DNA of 64,000 bases, from NCBI RefSeq assembly GCF_003688405.1, contig NZ_REFC01000012.1, positions 310,001 through 374,000 of the forward strand, given 5' to 3'. The position numbers were made by a program, and so were the translations under genes. A model generated the notes under the pieces. The model did no database searches. It was given only the letters and a program-made list of their open reading frames with translations, and was not told the origin of the DNA. The DNA comes from Ulvibacter antarcticus. Its GTDB lineage: Bacteria > Bacteroidota > Bacteroidia > Flavobacteriales > Flavobacteriaceae. Positions 27,427 to 35,455 of this stretch are shown piece by piece (position 1 is the stretch's first letter; each line of letters opens with the position of its first letter).

Positions 27427-27513
27427 ATGAGCGCATTAAAAAATAATTTAATTATCGAAAGAGTAAGTACAAGTAAAGCTTACGAATGGAACCAAAAAAG
27501 ACGCTACAGATAG
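27427..27513 (+). CDS. Microprotein 3 (28 residues, basic, diverged)
   Basis: Third copy, same length. The N-terminal ten residues differ (MSALKNNLII), but the C-terminal 18 are kept: ERVSTSKAYEWNQKRRYR, with I13V, A20E and L23Q and silent changes at Ser14, Arg26 and Tyr27. This marks STSKAYxWNxKRRYR as the conserved core. Same AATCAAAAAACAACAATC leader as copy 1. Confidence 0.8.
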   Translation: MSALKNNLIIERVSTSKAYEWNQKRRYR

Positions 27514-27546
27514 CCTTAAGACCTAATAACTTTAAACCCAACCACC

Positions 27547-27684
27547 ATGAGAACGTTAAGTAACTTTCAGAAAAAGAGAAAATTTGGATGGCAAAAACAG
27601 GATCTACTAGCCTATTTTGAAGAAGACGTCCTAAACAACCTGAAAGATCCATTATTCCCCAGGTTTAGACGTTCCCTTCTTTAA
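27547..27684 (+). CDS. Microprotein 4 (45 residues, related start)
   Basis: 45 codons. Begins MRTLSNFQKKRKFGW, sharing MRTL with copies 1 and 2, but the KAYxWNxKRRYR core is absent; the end PRFRRSLL is again Arg-rich. The DNA around codons 5-10 (AACTTTCAGAAAAA) resembles the spacer behind copies 1 and 2 (GTCTTTCAGAAAAA), so this gene may derive from a deletion that fused a copy's start to its downstream spacer. Net charge about +5. Last gene before the terminator. Confidence 0.6.
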   Translation: MRTLSNFQKKRKFGWQKQDLLAYFEEDVLNNLKDPLFPRFRRSLL

Positions 27685-27705
27685 AGAACTAACTAACAAT
27701 CAGAC

Positions 27706-27742
27706 AAACTGAATTTTAAATTTTTAAAATTCAGTTTTTTTT
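27706..27742 (+). terminator. Terminator of the microprotein array
   Basis: AAACTGAATTTTAAA (27706-27720) pairs with TTTAAAATTCAGTTT (27723-27737), followed by eight or more T. The stem is AT-rich but long and perfect. The convergent acidic gene ends five bases further on. Confidence 0.75.
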
Positions 27743-27746
27743 TGTC

Positions 27747-27956
27747 TTAATCGTAAATTCCAAATTCATCATTTTCTTCCCAAAAGAACATATGTAATGA
27801 TTTATCATTTTCAGATTCTTCAAGTAGGAAGCTGTTTTCGTTTTGAAAGTCTTCCGAAGCAATTTCAAAATAAATATTCGATTCGGCTGCAAAGTCATCT
27901 TCAAACTGAAATAAGATGTCTTTTTCTTCTAAGTTTTGTTCGTTATAATTTTTCAT
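27747..27956 (-). CDS. Highly acidic 69-residue protein, convergent to the microprotein array
   Basis: 69 residues with 21 Asp/Glu and three Lys, and many Phe (FQFEDDF, EIASEDF, MFFWEENDEF). No signal peptide, Cys or known motif. I start at the ATG at 27956: a longer frame would begin with TTG at 28007, but TAGATTTG (28025-28018, minus strand), a full -7 box, puts transcription start at about that base. Its strong negative charge next to basic microproteins is striking, but any link is inference. It may be a nucleic-acid mimic, chaperone or antitoxin-like partner. Confidence 0.6.
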   Translation of the reverse strand: MKNYNEQNLEEKDILFQFEDDFAAESNIYFEIASEDFQNENSFLLEESENDKSLHMFFWEENDEFGIYD

Positions 27957-28017
27957 GACAGTAAAATTTAAAGTTACATTTCCACTACTGTGGTTTTCTA
28001 TTGTCAAAAATATGCTC

Positions 28018-28025
28018 CAAATCTA
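28018..28025 (-). promoter_or_regulatory. -7 box of the acidic-protein gene
   Basis: TAGATTTG on the minus strand, a perfect TAnnTTTG, about 60 bases before the ATG at 27956. The -33 TTG candidates are at a poor distance. Confidence 0.4.
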
Positions 28026-28194
28026 ATTCTACCAACAACAAACACCCTGAATACAAACGACTTACGCCCCGATTTTACACAGGAAAAAGCCTGTTTATAG
28101 ACAGGAAAAAGCTGTGATCCACAAAATTACATAGGTGCTTCAACTTGATACTTCAATGTACATTCCACCAAGCTGTCTACTGTTAGTGGAATAC

Positions 28195-28222
28195 TTGGAT
28201 TGGTATAATTAGAGTATATTTG
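28195..28222 (+). promoter_or_regulatory. Promoter of the M19 dipeptidase gene
   Basis: TTG (28195-28197), 17 bases, TATATTTG (28215-28222): a full consensus promoter. The first ATG at 28250 lies about 20 bases after the expected transcript start. Confidence 0.7.
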
Positions 28223-28249
28223 GTAGCATAATCTCAACAACTAGCCACA

Positions 28250-29611
28250 ATGAAAATCAACACAGTTTTAAAATGTTTTTATTTCTCTCGTTCTTTTCTG
28301 AAAAGTTATCGAACCCTAATCATGCTTTTAATTGTTTCATTGGTCACAATTTCTTGCAAACAGAAAACCGAAAATACCGCTATGACTGAAGCAGATATTA
28401 TTTCAAAAGCTAAAGAAATCCACGATAGAGTAATCACATTGGATACACATTGCGATATTAACGTAAAGAATTTTACAGACTCTATAAATTACACACAGGA
28501 TCTTGAAAATCAAGTGACTCTACCAAAAATGAAGAAAGGAGGTCTCGATGTTGCCTGGTTCATAGTTTATACCGGACAAGGAGAGCTAAATGCAGATGGT
28601 TATGCAAAAGCGTACGAAAATGCAATGTCGAAATTTGAAGCTATTCACAAACTCACCGAAGATATCGCGCCCGATCAAATTGCATTAGCTACCACTTCCG
28701 AAGAGCTTAGAACAATTATAAAATCCGGAAAGAAAGTAGCAATGATAGGTATTGAAAACGGTTATCCTGTAGGATTGGATATTTCGAATGTTCAGAAATT
28801 CTACGATCTTGGCGGACGATATATGTCACTTTCTCATAACGGCCATAGTCAGTTGTGCGATAGTAATACCGGCGAAGAAGTTGGAGTTTGGCTACACAAT
28901 GGGCTCAGCGAATTAGGTAAACAAGTAGTTACCGAAATGAACCGTGTTGGAATGATGATCGATGTTTCTCATCCTTCAAAAGAATCCATGCGACAAATGA
29001 TCGAATTAAGTAAAGCACCAATTATTGCATCTCATTCTTCCGCCAGAGCATTATGTGATAACAGTAGAAATCTGGACGATGAGCAATTACAATGGATGAA
29101 GGAAAACGGAGGTGTTGTACAAACTGTAGCCTTCACTTCTTATTTAAACACAGAGAAATACGAGACTCGTGCTAAGGTCGAAAATGAAATTGGAAAAGAA
29201 ATTGCAGACTCTATGGGAATAAAATGGTTGGCGCGAAAGGAAATTATGGCCTTACCTCCGAAAGAGATCGCAAAATATTTTGAATTCTTAGGGAAAATGA
29301 GGCCAATACAGAAAAGGAAATTAGCTACAATGACCGGCCTCCCTCCTGCTGTAGATGTTTCCGACTTTGTTGATCATATCGATTATTTAGTTGAAAAAAT
29401 TGGAATTGACCATGTTGGCATTAGCTCCGATTTTGACGGAGGTGGTGGAATTGAAGGTTGGAGCGATGCTTCGGAAACATTTAATGTTACGCTCGAACTA
29501 GTAAAAAGAGGTTATTCTGAAGCGGATATAGAAAAACTTTGGAGTGGTAATTTATTGAGAGTTCTGGATGAAGTACAGGCTGTGGCTAATGAAATTGAAT
29601 CTGAAAGCTAA
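28250..29611 (+). CDS. Membrane dipeptidase, peptidase M19 lipoprotein
   Basis: 453 residues, or about 429 if the ATG at 28322 is used. Family M19 (renal dipeptidase) cleaves dipeptides, including L-D types, with two zinc ions. Seen: TLDTHCDINV (HxD zinc site), IENGYPVGLD (Glu ligand), SLSHNGHSQLCDS, MIDVSHPS and IIASHSSARAL (His ligands), and GISSDFDGGGGI (Asp). LIVSLVTISC is an SPII lipobox, so the mature enzyme is a lipoprotein. Both starts place the lipobox correctly; the longer supplies the positive N-region. Confidence 0.88.
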   Translation: MKINTVLKCFYFSRSFLKSYRTLIMLLIVSLVTISCKQKTENTAMTEADIISKAKEIHDRVITLDTHCDINVKNFTDSINYTQDLENQVTLPKMKKGGLDVAWFIVYTGQGELNADGYAKAYENAMSKFEAIHKLTEDIAPDQIALATTSEELRTIIKSGKKVAMIGIENGYPVGLDISNVQKFYDLGGRYMSLSHNGHSQLCDSNTGEEVGVWLHNGLSELGKQVVTEMNRVGMMIDVSHPSKESMRQMIELSKAPIIASHSSARALCDNSRNLDDEQLQWMKENGGVVQTVAFTSYLNTEKYETRAKVENEIGKEIADSMGIKWLARKEIMALPPKEIAKYFEFLGKMRPIQKRKLATMTGLPPAVDVSDFVDHIDYLVEKIGIDHVGISSDFDGGGGIEGWSDASETFNVTLELVKRGYSEADIEKLWSGNLLRVLDEVQAVANEIESES

Positions 29612-29669
29612 CAGAAAGGTGAAACTTAGCTTTTATCCATACTGTTTATCTCTGTGATTGAAATCCTTT

Positions 29670-30788
29670 TTAAAGAAACACCTCTTTAAATTGAATACCC
29701 AATGTTTGACGCAACTCGCGAATATTCTTTTCTTCACCTGGTATAATCAGAGCCAAGGAAACTCCGGATTTACCGGCTCTGGCCGTTCTACCACTTCTGT
29801 GTGTGTAGTAATCGATTTGGTCAGGCAACTGATGATGAATTACAAAAGCTAAATTATTTACATCAATTCCTCGCGCCGATACATCAGTGGAGATTAAAAA
29901 TTGTAAACTCTTATTCTTAAAAGCCCGCATCACCTTATCACGCTCTTTCTGTTGCATATCGCCTTCCAAAGCTTCCACCGAATGACCGTTGTCTTTTAAG
30001 GCAGTAGTAAGATTCTGAGTGCCAGCCTTGGTTCTGCAAAATATGATACCTCTTTGCAGTCCCTGACTTTGAAGTAAGCGCGAAATGATTTCAGTTTTAT
30101 CTTTAATGGTTGTGGTGATATATTGGTGTGTGATGTTTGCATTTACCAAGGCGTCCTTATTTCCCTCGATTCTAGGCGCATCAACCGTCATATATGTCTT
30201 AACAATCTTCTTAATCTCTTCCGGCATAGTAGCCGAAAATAGCCAGGTATTTCGTGTTCCGCTGGTATACTTTAAAATCCGATTGAGATCATCCTTAAAT
30301 CCCATACTTAACATCTCGTCGGCCTCGTCCAATATCAAAGTAGAAATATTCTTAATATTGATATCTTTTCGTTCAATTAGATCCAACAATCTTCCCGGAG
30401 TTGCCACCACAATGTGTGTGGTACGTTTCAGGTTATTTATCTGCTTGTCAATTTTCTCACCACCATAAACTCCTTCAGAAAAGATCTTATAATCGCAATA
30501 CTTTGTGAATTTAAAAAGTTGCTTCTGAATTTGCTGTACCAATTCTCTAGTAGGCGCTAAAATAAGAGCCTGAATATTCGGGTTTTCCGGATCGATTTTA
30601 TGCAACAAAGGTAATCCAAAAGCCGCTGTTTTACCGGTTCCGGTTTGTGCCAGACCAATCAAATCGGTATTAGAACTTAATAATATAGGAATAGCAATCT
30701 CCTGAATTTCTGTCGGTGTTTTAATTCCGAGTTCGTTCAGCGATTTTATGAAATCCTTTCGGACTCCCAATTCGAGAAATGTTGACAT
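29670..30788 (-). CDS. DEAD-box RNA helicase (compact)
   Basis: 372 residues, close to the minimal helicase core with no C-terminal extension: AQTGTGKTAAFGLP (I), PTRELVQQ (Ia), LDEADEML (II), SATMPEE (III), STDVSARGID (V) and HRSGRTARA (VI). It follows the cold-shock protein gene by nine bases on the same strand, so the pair probably unwinds and chaperones RNA in the cold. Confidence 0.9.
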   Translation of the reverse strand: MSTFLELGVRKDFIKSLNELGIKTPTEIQEIAIPILLSSNTDLIGLAQTGTGKTAAFGLPLLHKIDPENPNIQALILAPTRELVQQIQKQLFKFTKYCDYKIFSEGVYGGEKIDKQINNLKRTTHIVVATPGRLLDLIERKDINIKNISTLILDEADEMLSMGFKDDLNRILKYTSGTRNTWLFSATMPEEIKKIVKTYMTVDAPRIEGNKDALVNANITHQYITTTIKDKTEIISRLLQSQGLQRGIIFCRTKAGTQNLTTALKDNGHSVEALEGDMQQKERDKVMRAFKNKSLQFLISTDVSARGIDVNNLAFVIHHQLPDQIDYYTHRSGRTARAGKSGVSLALIIPGEEKNIRELRQTLGIQFKEVFL

Positions 30789-30797
30789 GTATTTTTA

Positions 30798-31247
30798 CTA
30801 GATTTTCTTTACGCGGACTGCGTTTAAGCCTTTCATTCCTCTTTCAAGTTCAAAGCTTACTTTATCACCTTCGGCAATATCTTCAGTAGTTCCACTAACG
30901 TGTACAAAATAACGTTCTGAATCTAACTCGTCGATTATAAATCCGAAGCCTTTAGAACTGTCGAAAAAATCAACTTTTCCTTTGTGTATTGGATCTACGG
31001 GCTCTTCATCCTCTTTTTTAGGAATTCCAATCACAATATCTTCAGCATCCACTTTTACCTTCTGAGATGGGTCTGGTGGTGTATCGGTAAAACGTCCATA
31101 TTCGTCTACATAAACAAGCATATTTTCTAGTCCGCCGCCTTTTGAGTTTAATTTACGCTCGGCTGCTTTCTTTCTTTTTTCTTCCTGCTTCTTAAGTTTT
31201 TTCTTTTCGCGTTCTTTTTTACCGTAGGTCTCTTGTGATCCTGCCAT
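30798..31247 (-). CDS. Cold-shock domain protein with basic N-terminal region
   Basis: 149 residues. The first 35 are a Lys/Glu-rich helix (KKEREKKKLKKQEEKRKKAAERK); the last 60 form a cold-shock OB domain with the RNP1-like GKVDFFDSSKGFGFI and RYFVHVSGT. It binds single-stranded nucleic acid. It starts the message that continues into the DEAD-box helicase gene. Confidence 0.88.
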   Translation of the reverse strand: MAGSQETYGKKEREKKKLKKQEEKRKKAAERKLNSKGGGLENMLVYVDEYGRFTDTPPDPSQKVKVDAEDIVIGIPKKEDEEPVDPIHKGKVDFFDSSKGFGFIIDELDSERYFVHVSGTTEDIAEGDKVSFELERGMKGLNAVRVKKI

Positions 31248-31274
31248 TTACTGTTTTGTTTTTTTAAATTTTGG

Positions 31275-31307
31275 TAAAGGTACATATAATTAAGATGCAA
31301 TGCACAA
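31275..31307 (-). promoter_or_regulatory. Promoter of the cold-shock/helicase operon
   Basis: Minus strand: TTG (31307-31305), 22 bases, TACCTTTA (31282-31275), one mismatch to TAnnTTTG. On the plus strand TAGTTTTG (31336-31343), a perfect -7 box, serves the divergent pseudouridine synthase gene. Confidence 0.5.
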
Positions 31308-31378
31308 AATAGCGTTTATGAGAAGCTTAATTATGTAGTTTTGTAGTAATTAATTCTGAAAACCTGTAAATCCAATAA

Positions 31379-31984
31379 ATGTCTGTCGAAAACTATCGCC
31401 TTTTTATGCTCTTTAAGCCTTATGGCTATATAAGTCAGTTTATCACCAACGACTCTAAGGCGCGATCTAAGAAGTTTCTGGGTGAGCTTTACGACTTTCC
31501 TGAAGGCACTATGGCAATTGGACGTTTGGATGAAAAGAGTGAAGGACTTTTATTGCTTACTACGGAAGGAAAAATAAGCACACTCATTAATAGTCGGAAA
31601 GTTGAAAAAGAGTACTACGCACAAGTCGATGGCAGCATTACTTCCGAAGCTATTGAACAATTACAAAATGAAGTGGAAATAGGTATTGAAGGCGAGAAAT
31701 ATATAACAAGGTCGACAAAGGTTCATAAAATCGACTCTCCTAACCTTCCCGAAAGAGGCCGAAAAATAAGGGATGACAGACATGGTCCTACTTCCTGGAT
31801 CTCAATTACAATTAACGAAGGTAAATTTCGGCAAGTGCGCAAAATGACCGCTGCCGTAGGTTTCGCAACACTTCGATTGGTTAGAGTGCGTGTTGGAAAC
31901 TTAAAACTTAATGGGCTGGATGTTGGTCAAGTACGGGAAATTGAGAGCATCAAGGCCGTTGTTGAAAGTTCGGTCAAACTATAG
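31379..31984 (+). CDS. rRNA pseudouridine synthase, RluE/RsuA family
   Basis: 201 residues, no S4 domain, as in RluE. GRLDEKSEGLLLLTTEGK (about residues 42-59) contains the catalytic Asp of the RsuA/RluE family; KEYYAQVDG and GKFRQVRKMTAAVGF are its other conserved blocks. RluE makes pseudouridine 2457 in 23S rRNA in E. coli; the exact site here is inferred from closeness to that group. Confidence 0.85.
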   Translation: MSVENYRLFMLFKPYGYISQFITNDSKARSKKFLGELYDFPEGTMAIGRLDEKSEGLLLLTTEGKISTLINSRKVEKEYYAQVDGSITSEAIEQLQNEVEIGIEGEKYITRSTKVHKIDSPNLPERGRKIRDDRHGPTSWISITINEGKFRQVRKMTAAVGFATLRLVRVRVGNLKLNGLDVGQVREIESIKAVVESSVKL

Positions 31985-31987
31985 TTC

Positions 31988-33760
31988 TTAAATTTTCGCC
32001 TGATAGGTATATAACTCGTAATACCTGCCTTGCAAAGCGATCAATTCGTCATGCGTTCCTCGTTCCGCAATTTTACCGGACTCTATCACTAAAATCTGAT
32101 CTGCCCTTCGAATTGTACTCAAACGGTGTGCAATCACAATCGTTGTTCTGTCTTTCACTAACTCCGCCAAACTTTTTTGAATTAACGCCTCACTTTCAGT
32201 ATCGAGATTTGAAGTTGCTTCATCTAAAATTACAATTTTAGGATCTGCCAATACCGCTCTCGCTATAGCAATACGTTGCCGTTGACCTCCAGAAAGCTTC
32301 ACTCCTCTTTCGCCTATAAGCGTTTCAAGACCGTCGTCGAATCTATCGGTGAATTCATTTACATAACCTGCCTTTACTGCTATTTGTAATCTTTCTTCGG
32401 AAGCATTCGGTCGCGGGAACATAATATTCTCCCTGATTGTACCTTCAAATAAGAATTCATCCTGCAAAACAACCCCGAGATGTTTTCTGAAGCTATTAAG
32501 ATCCACCTTAGAAATATCGTGACCATCGATCGTGATCTTCCCTGACTTCGGATTTAAAAAACTAGCCGATAAACCTGCAATCGTAGATTTCCCGGAACCT
32601 GAACTTCCTACCAAAGCGGTCACCGAGCCTGCGGGCGCTTCAAAAGTAATGTTATGCAGTACTTCCTTCCCTTTTTCGTAGGAGAAAGAAACATCGTCGA
32701 ACTTTATATTTCCCTTAAATTCTTCTAAAACAATTGTTCTATTTTCTTCATCAGCTTCGGGCTCCATGTTCATGAGTTCTTCGGTACGATCCAGTCCGGC
32801 CAGTGCCTCGGTTAACTGACTCCCAATATTGCTCATTTGCACGATGGGCGCGATCATAAATCCTAATAATAATGTAAACGATATAAAATCTCCTGTTGTC
32901 AATGTACCTTGCATGATGTAGTAACCTCCGATTCCCATGATACCAGTTGATGCCAATCCTAATAAAAAGGTAGAAGTACTCGTCATTATGGCAGTAGCCG
33001 TTAAACTCTTTTTTACATTCTGAAACAATCGATCCACGCCTTTTTCGAAGGCAGCGTTCTCCTGTGCTTCAGCATTAAATCCCTTAATCACCCTCACACC
33101 GGCGAGAGTTTCAGTAAGCCTTCCGGTGACTTCGGCATTGATAACCCCACGTTTTCTGAAGATAGGACGGATATATTTAAAAGCCTTAAGAGCCACAATT
33201 CCGAAGATAGAAACAGGTACAAGAACGAATAAAGTCATAGTCCAACTAATTTTCAGCAATAAAACCAATGAAATTACTGCGGTAATCGTCCCTCCTACTA
33301 ATTGTACTAATCCGGTTCCAATAAGGTTTCGAATCCCTTCTACGTCATTCATAATCCGGGAAACCAAAGCGCCCGATTTGGTATTATCGAAGAAGCTGAT
33401 AGGAAGCGAAAGCACTTTTTTCTGTACTTGGGCACGTAATTCAGATATTAAATACTGTGCTTGTACACTTAAAATACGGGTTAACAAAAATGAAGTAACG
33501 GCTTGTAAAAGTATCGCTATTCCTACGATCGTAAGCAAACTATACAATTGATCAAAATCCCGGTTTGGAATCACATCATCCAGTAAAGCCTTACTTTTCC
33601 AAGGCAGTACTAAACTCGACAAACGACTGATCACAATAAGTATAAGTCCGATAAGGACTAGGTTTCGGCGTGGCCAGATAATGGTTTTAAAAGCCTTGCC
33701 TAAGGTGACATTCGGTTTCTTTTTTTCTTCTGAAGTATTTTTTTGGGCGTAGTGCTGCAT
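31988..33760 (-). CDS. ABC transporter, fused permease and ATPase (MsbA/LmrA type)
   Basis: 590 residues, a half-transporter that should dimerise. The N-terminal 310 residues hold six TM helices; the ATPase has GSSGSGKSTI (Walker A), KLSGGQRQRIAIARA (signature), KIVILDEATSNLD (Walker B) and IAHRLST (H-loop). Families of this type export lipids or drugs; the substrate is unknown. TATCTTTG (33804-33797, minus strand) is a perfect -7 box. Confidence 0.88.
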   Translation of the reverse strand: MQHYAQKNTSEEKKKPNVTLGKAFKTIIWPRRNLVLIGLILIVISRLSSLVLPWKSKALLDDVIPNRDFDQLYSLLTIVGIAILLQAVTSFLLTRILSVQAQYLISELRAQVQKKVLSLPISFFDNTKSGALVSRIMNDVEGIRNLIGTGLVQLVGGTITAVISLVLLLKISWTMTLFVLVPVSIFGIVALKAFKYIRPIFRKRGVINAEVTGRLTETLAGVRVIKGFNAEAQENAAFEKGVDRLFQNVKKSLTATAIMTSTSTFLLGLASTGIMGIGGYYIMQGTLTTGDFISFTLLLGFMIAPIVQMSNIGSQLTEALAGLDRTEELMNMEPEADEENRTIVLEEFKGNIKFDDVSFSYEKGKEVLHNITFEAPAGSVTALVGSSGSGKSTIAGLSASFLNPKSGKITIDGHDISKVDLNSFRKHLGVVLQDEFLFEGTIRENIMFPRPNASEERLQIAVKAGYVNEFTDRFDDGLETLIGERGVKLSGGQRQRIAIARAVLADPKIVILDEATSNLDTESEALIQKSLAELVKDRTTIVIAHRLSTIRRADQILVIESGKIAERGTHDELIALQGRYYELYTYQAKI

Positions 33761-33811
33761 GAATTTGATGCTATTTTGAAGCTTTTAAAATAGTTGCAAA
33801 GATACAAGAAA

Positions 33812-33841
33812 GCCATTACTTTCTGTTTGAAAATAATGGCC
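33812..33841 (-). terminator. Terminator behind the XRE regulator gene
   Basis: Minus strand: GCCATTA and TAATGGC arms (33839-33812) around about 14 bases, followed by TTTCTT. It ends the XRE message and lies directly before the ABC promoter. Confidence 0.55.
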
Positions 33842-33868
33842 TTTAATCGTTAAGGTTTTCAGAAAAAA

Positions 33869-34069
33869 CTAATCCTCTAGTTCCAAAGTAAAAAATTCAT
33901 TTACCTGCTTGCCAAAGACTTTTGAAAGTTTTAAGGACAATAAGGTAGAAGGCACAAAGCGATTGGTCTCAATCGAATTTATGGTCTGTCGGGAAACGCC
34001 GATCTTTTGAGCTAACTCTTCCTGTGTAAGATTCAAAATAGCACGTTCGACTTTAAGTGTGTTCTTCAT
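33869..34069 (-). CDS. XRE-family transcriptional regulator
   Basis: 66 residues, a single helix-turn-helix: LTQEELAQKIGVSRQTINSIETNRFVPS, shown here as LTQEELAQKIGVSRQTI, then KLSKVFGKQVNEFFTLE. The ATG at 34069 shares its A with the stop of the preceding membrane-protein gene (TAATG), which favours this start over a frame that begins 19 codons earlier. Such tiny repressors usually control their own operon with the co-encoded membrane protein. Confidence 0.85.
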   Translation of the reverse strand: MKNTLKVERAILNLTQEELAQKIGVSRQTINSIETNRFVPSTLLSLKLSKVFGKQVNEFFTLELED

Positions 34070-34515
34070 TATGCATTCCTTTTTAATACCCAGAAAACCG
34101 TTAGATAAACGATCAACATAAACCATAGAATTTGAAAGTCGCCCAGGTTTTCGAAAATGGGTTTATCCTCGCTTAATATCAAAGCCACTATAAAATTTAC
34201 TACAGGCTGTAATAACACATAAAACACTCCTACTATAAATGCTACAGAAAACGATTTCGCTCGGAAATTAGTAATCATTTCATCCTCAATTTTCTCTTTG
34301 GATAACACAACAATTAATAAAGTAACTAACATTATTTTACGAAGTACTATTTTTAATACTTCAAGATCTCCTTCAAAAAACTTTGTTGATAATATAGTTG
34401 CGAAAGTTATAAAGAACAATACCCAGCCAATCTTTTTATAGACATTTGGCAATCGAAAGCGTAGTAGTCTATTAATCTTTAGTTCATCCCGATTACAGTC
34501 TTTTGTTTGTTTCAT
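34069..34515 (-). CDS. Membrane protein coupled to XRE regulator
   Basis: About 148 residues with four hydrophobic segments (WVLFFITFATILS, IMLVTLLIVVLS, VAFIVGVFYVLLQPVVNFIVALIL, LWFMLIVYLTVFWVL). No known domain recognised. The TAATG overlap with the regulator gene means translational coupling. Start set at the ATG at 34515; one at 34536 is also possible. Confidence 0.65.
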   Translation of the reverse strand: MKQTKDCNRDELKINRLLRFRLPNVYKKIGWVLFFITFATILSTKFFEGDLEVLKIVLRKIMLVTLLIVVLSKEKIEDEMITNFRAKSFSVAFIVGVFYVLLQPVVNFIVALILSEDKPIFENLGDFQILWFMLIVYLTVFWVLKRNA

Positions 34516-34656
34516 AATAACAAGTTTATTTATCATAATGACAAATATAGTTATTTTTTTGTAAAACTAGCTTTACATTTTAATTTTAACTAATGTAAGA
34601 AGTGTTATCCCCTTCCAATTTACATTTTACATTTAAAATTTTGCGGCTTTAACTCT

Positions 34657-35322
34657 CTAATCCTTAATAATTACAACAGTTGCTTTGTTTCCGGTAAGTA
34701 AATTCCATTTATAAGCAGAGACAAGAATACCGTTATCATCATAGACATGTAGCTCGGCAGTATTAGGTCCCGACTCTCCTTGATTGAGCGCCATAAAATC
34801 AATCTTATTTGCGCCTTTCTGTAGATTAAGATCGAAACCTCTAAAGGTGCTATCTAAGGAAATATCACTTTGTACTACATCATCATTCACAAAAACACGA
34901 ATGCGATCGCCGTCTACATATTCATGGTCGCGATATACGACATTTACATAACTAGCGCCCGTAATAAGATCTCCTAAATATTGATCTTTCCCGTATTCTT
35001 CTTTTGCCTCTGTATCTTTAGTAAAGTATTTAGGCGCTTTGTTGCTTTTATTGTCCTTTATTAGCCCATCATCTCCATCCATACTAAAATCTTTCTCTTC
35101 TTCTTTTCCTAGCTTGGGAAGATTATTAGGATTGTATTTATTATCTGGCGTCGTTAAGCTCGGCATTTTTGATGCGGGTAGCTCAAAGCCATTTGGAGCT
35201 ACAACATCATTTTCAGTTTGTTCAAAACGCGTTGAATTATTGCTGGGATTATCAATTTGGGCAAAACCGGCATGCATACAAAGGACAACAAGAAAATATG
35301 TGGTGAAAAGCTGCTTGTTCAT
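34657..35322 (-). CDS. Exported protein of unknown function
   Basis: 221 residues. Signal peptide ending MHAGFAQ, a low-complexity Asn/Lys/Asp-rich middle (residues 23-110), and a C-terminal beta domain (VVYRDHEYVDGDRIRVFVND, FNLNLQKGANKIDFMALN, shown in parts) that looks like a secreted immunoglobulin-like or CBM-like sandwich. I do not recognise the family. It has one of the clearest promoters in the window. Confidence 0.65.
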   Translation of the reverse strand: MNKQLFTTYFLVVLCMHAGFAQIDNPSNNSTRFEQTENDVVAPNGFELPASKMPSLTTPDNKYNPNNLPKLGKEEEKDFSMDGDDGLIKDNKSNKAPKYFTKDTEAKEEYGKDQYLGDLITGASYVNVVYRDHEYVDGDRIRVFVNDDVVQSDISLDSTFRGFDLNLQKGANKIDFMALNQGESGPNTAELHVYDDNGILVSAYKWNLLTGNKATVVIIKD

Positions 35323-35337
35323 TTAAATTATTTTGTT

Positions 35338-35366
35338 CAAACTTAGTATACAACAATTGCACCAAA
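35338..35366 (-). promoter_or_regulatory. Promoter of the exported-protein gene at 34657-35322
   Basis: Minus strand: TTTG (35366-35363), 17 bases, TAAGTTTG (35345-35338): full match to the Bacteroidetes sigma-A consensus. ATG 16 bases further on. Confidence 0.75.
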
Positions 35367-35455
35367 CGCATCATTAACATATAATTATAAGGAATTGGCG
35401 TTTATTATTTCTTTCTGAAATTCCTTCCGAAGAAACATAACCAAGAACAATCATT

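Noticed and set aside
27159-27513. CRISPR-like tandem repeats
   Set aside because: Units are 120-143 bases, encode nearly the same peptide with silent changes, and lack short identical repeats with unique spacers; no cas genes nearby.
27957-28007. TTG start extending the acidic protein by 17 residues
   Set aside because: It coincides with the expected transcript start from TAGATTTG, leaving no leader; the ATG at 27956 fits better.
28079-28112. Direct repeat ACAGGAAAAAGC twice, 22 bases apart
   Set aside because: Only two copies of a short AT-rich word and no clear regulatory position; could be chance.
33126-33551. Plus-strand frame of 141 codons
   Set aside because: It is antisense to the transmembrane part of the ABC exporter; no promoter or motif.
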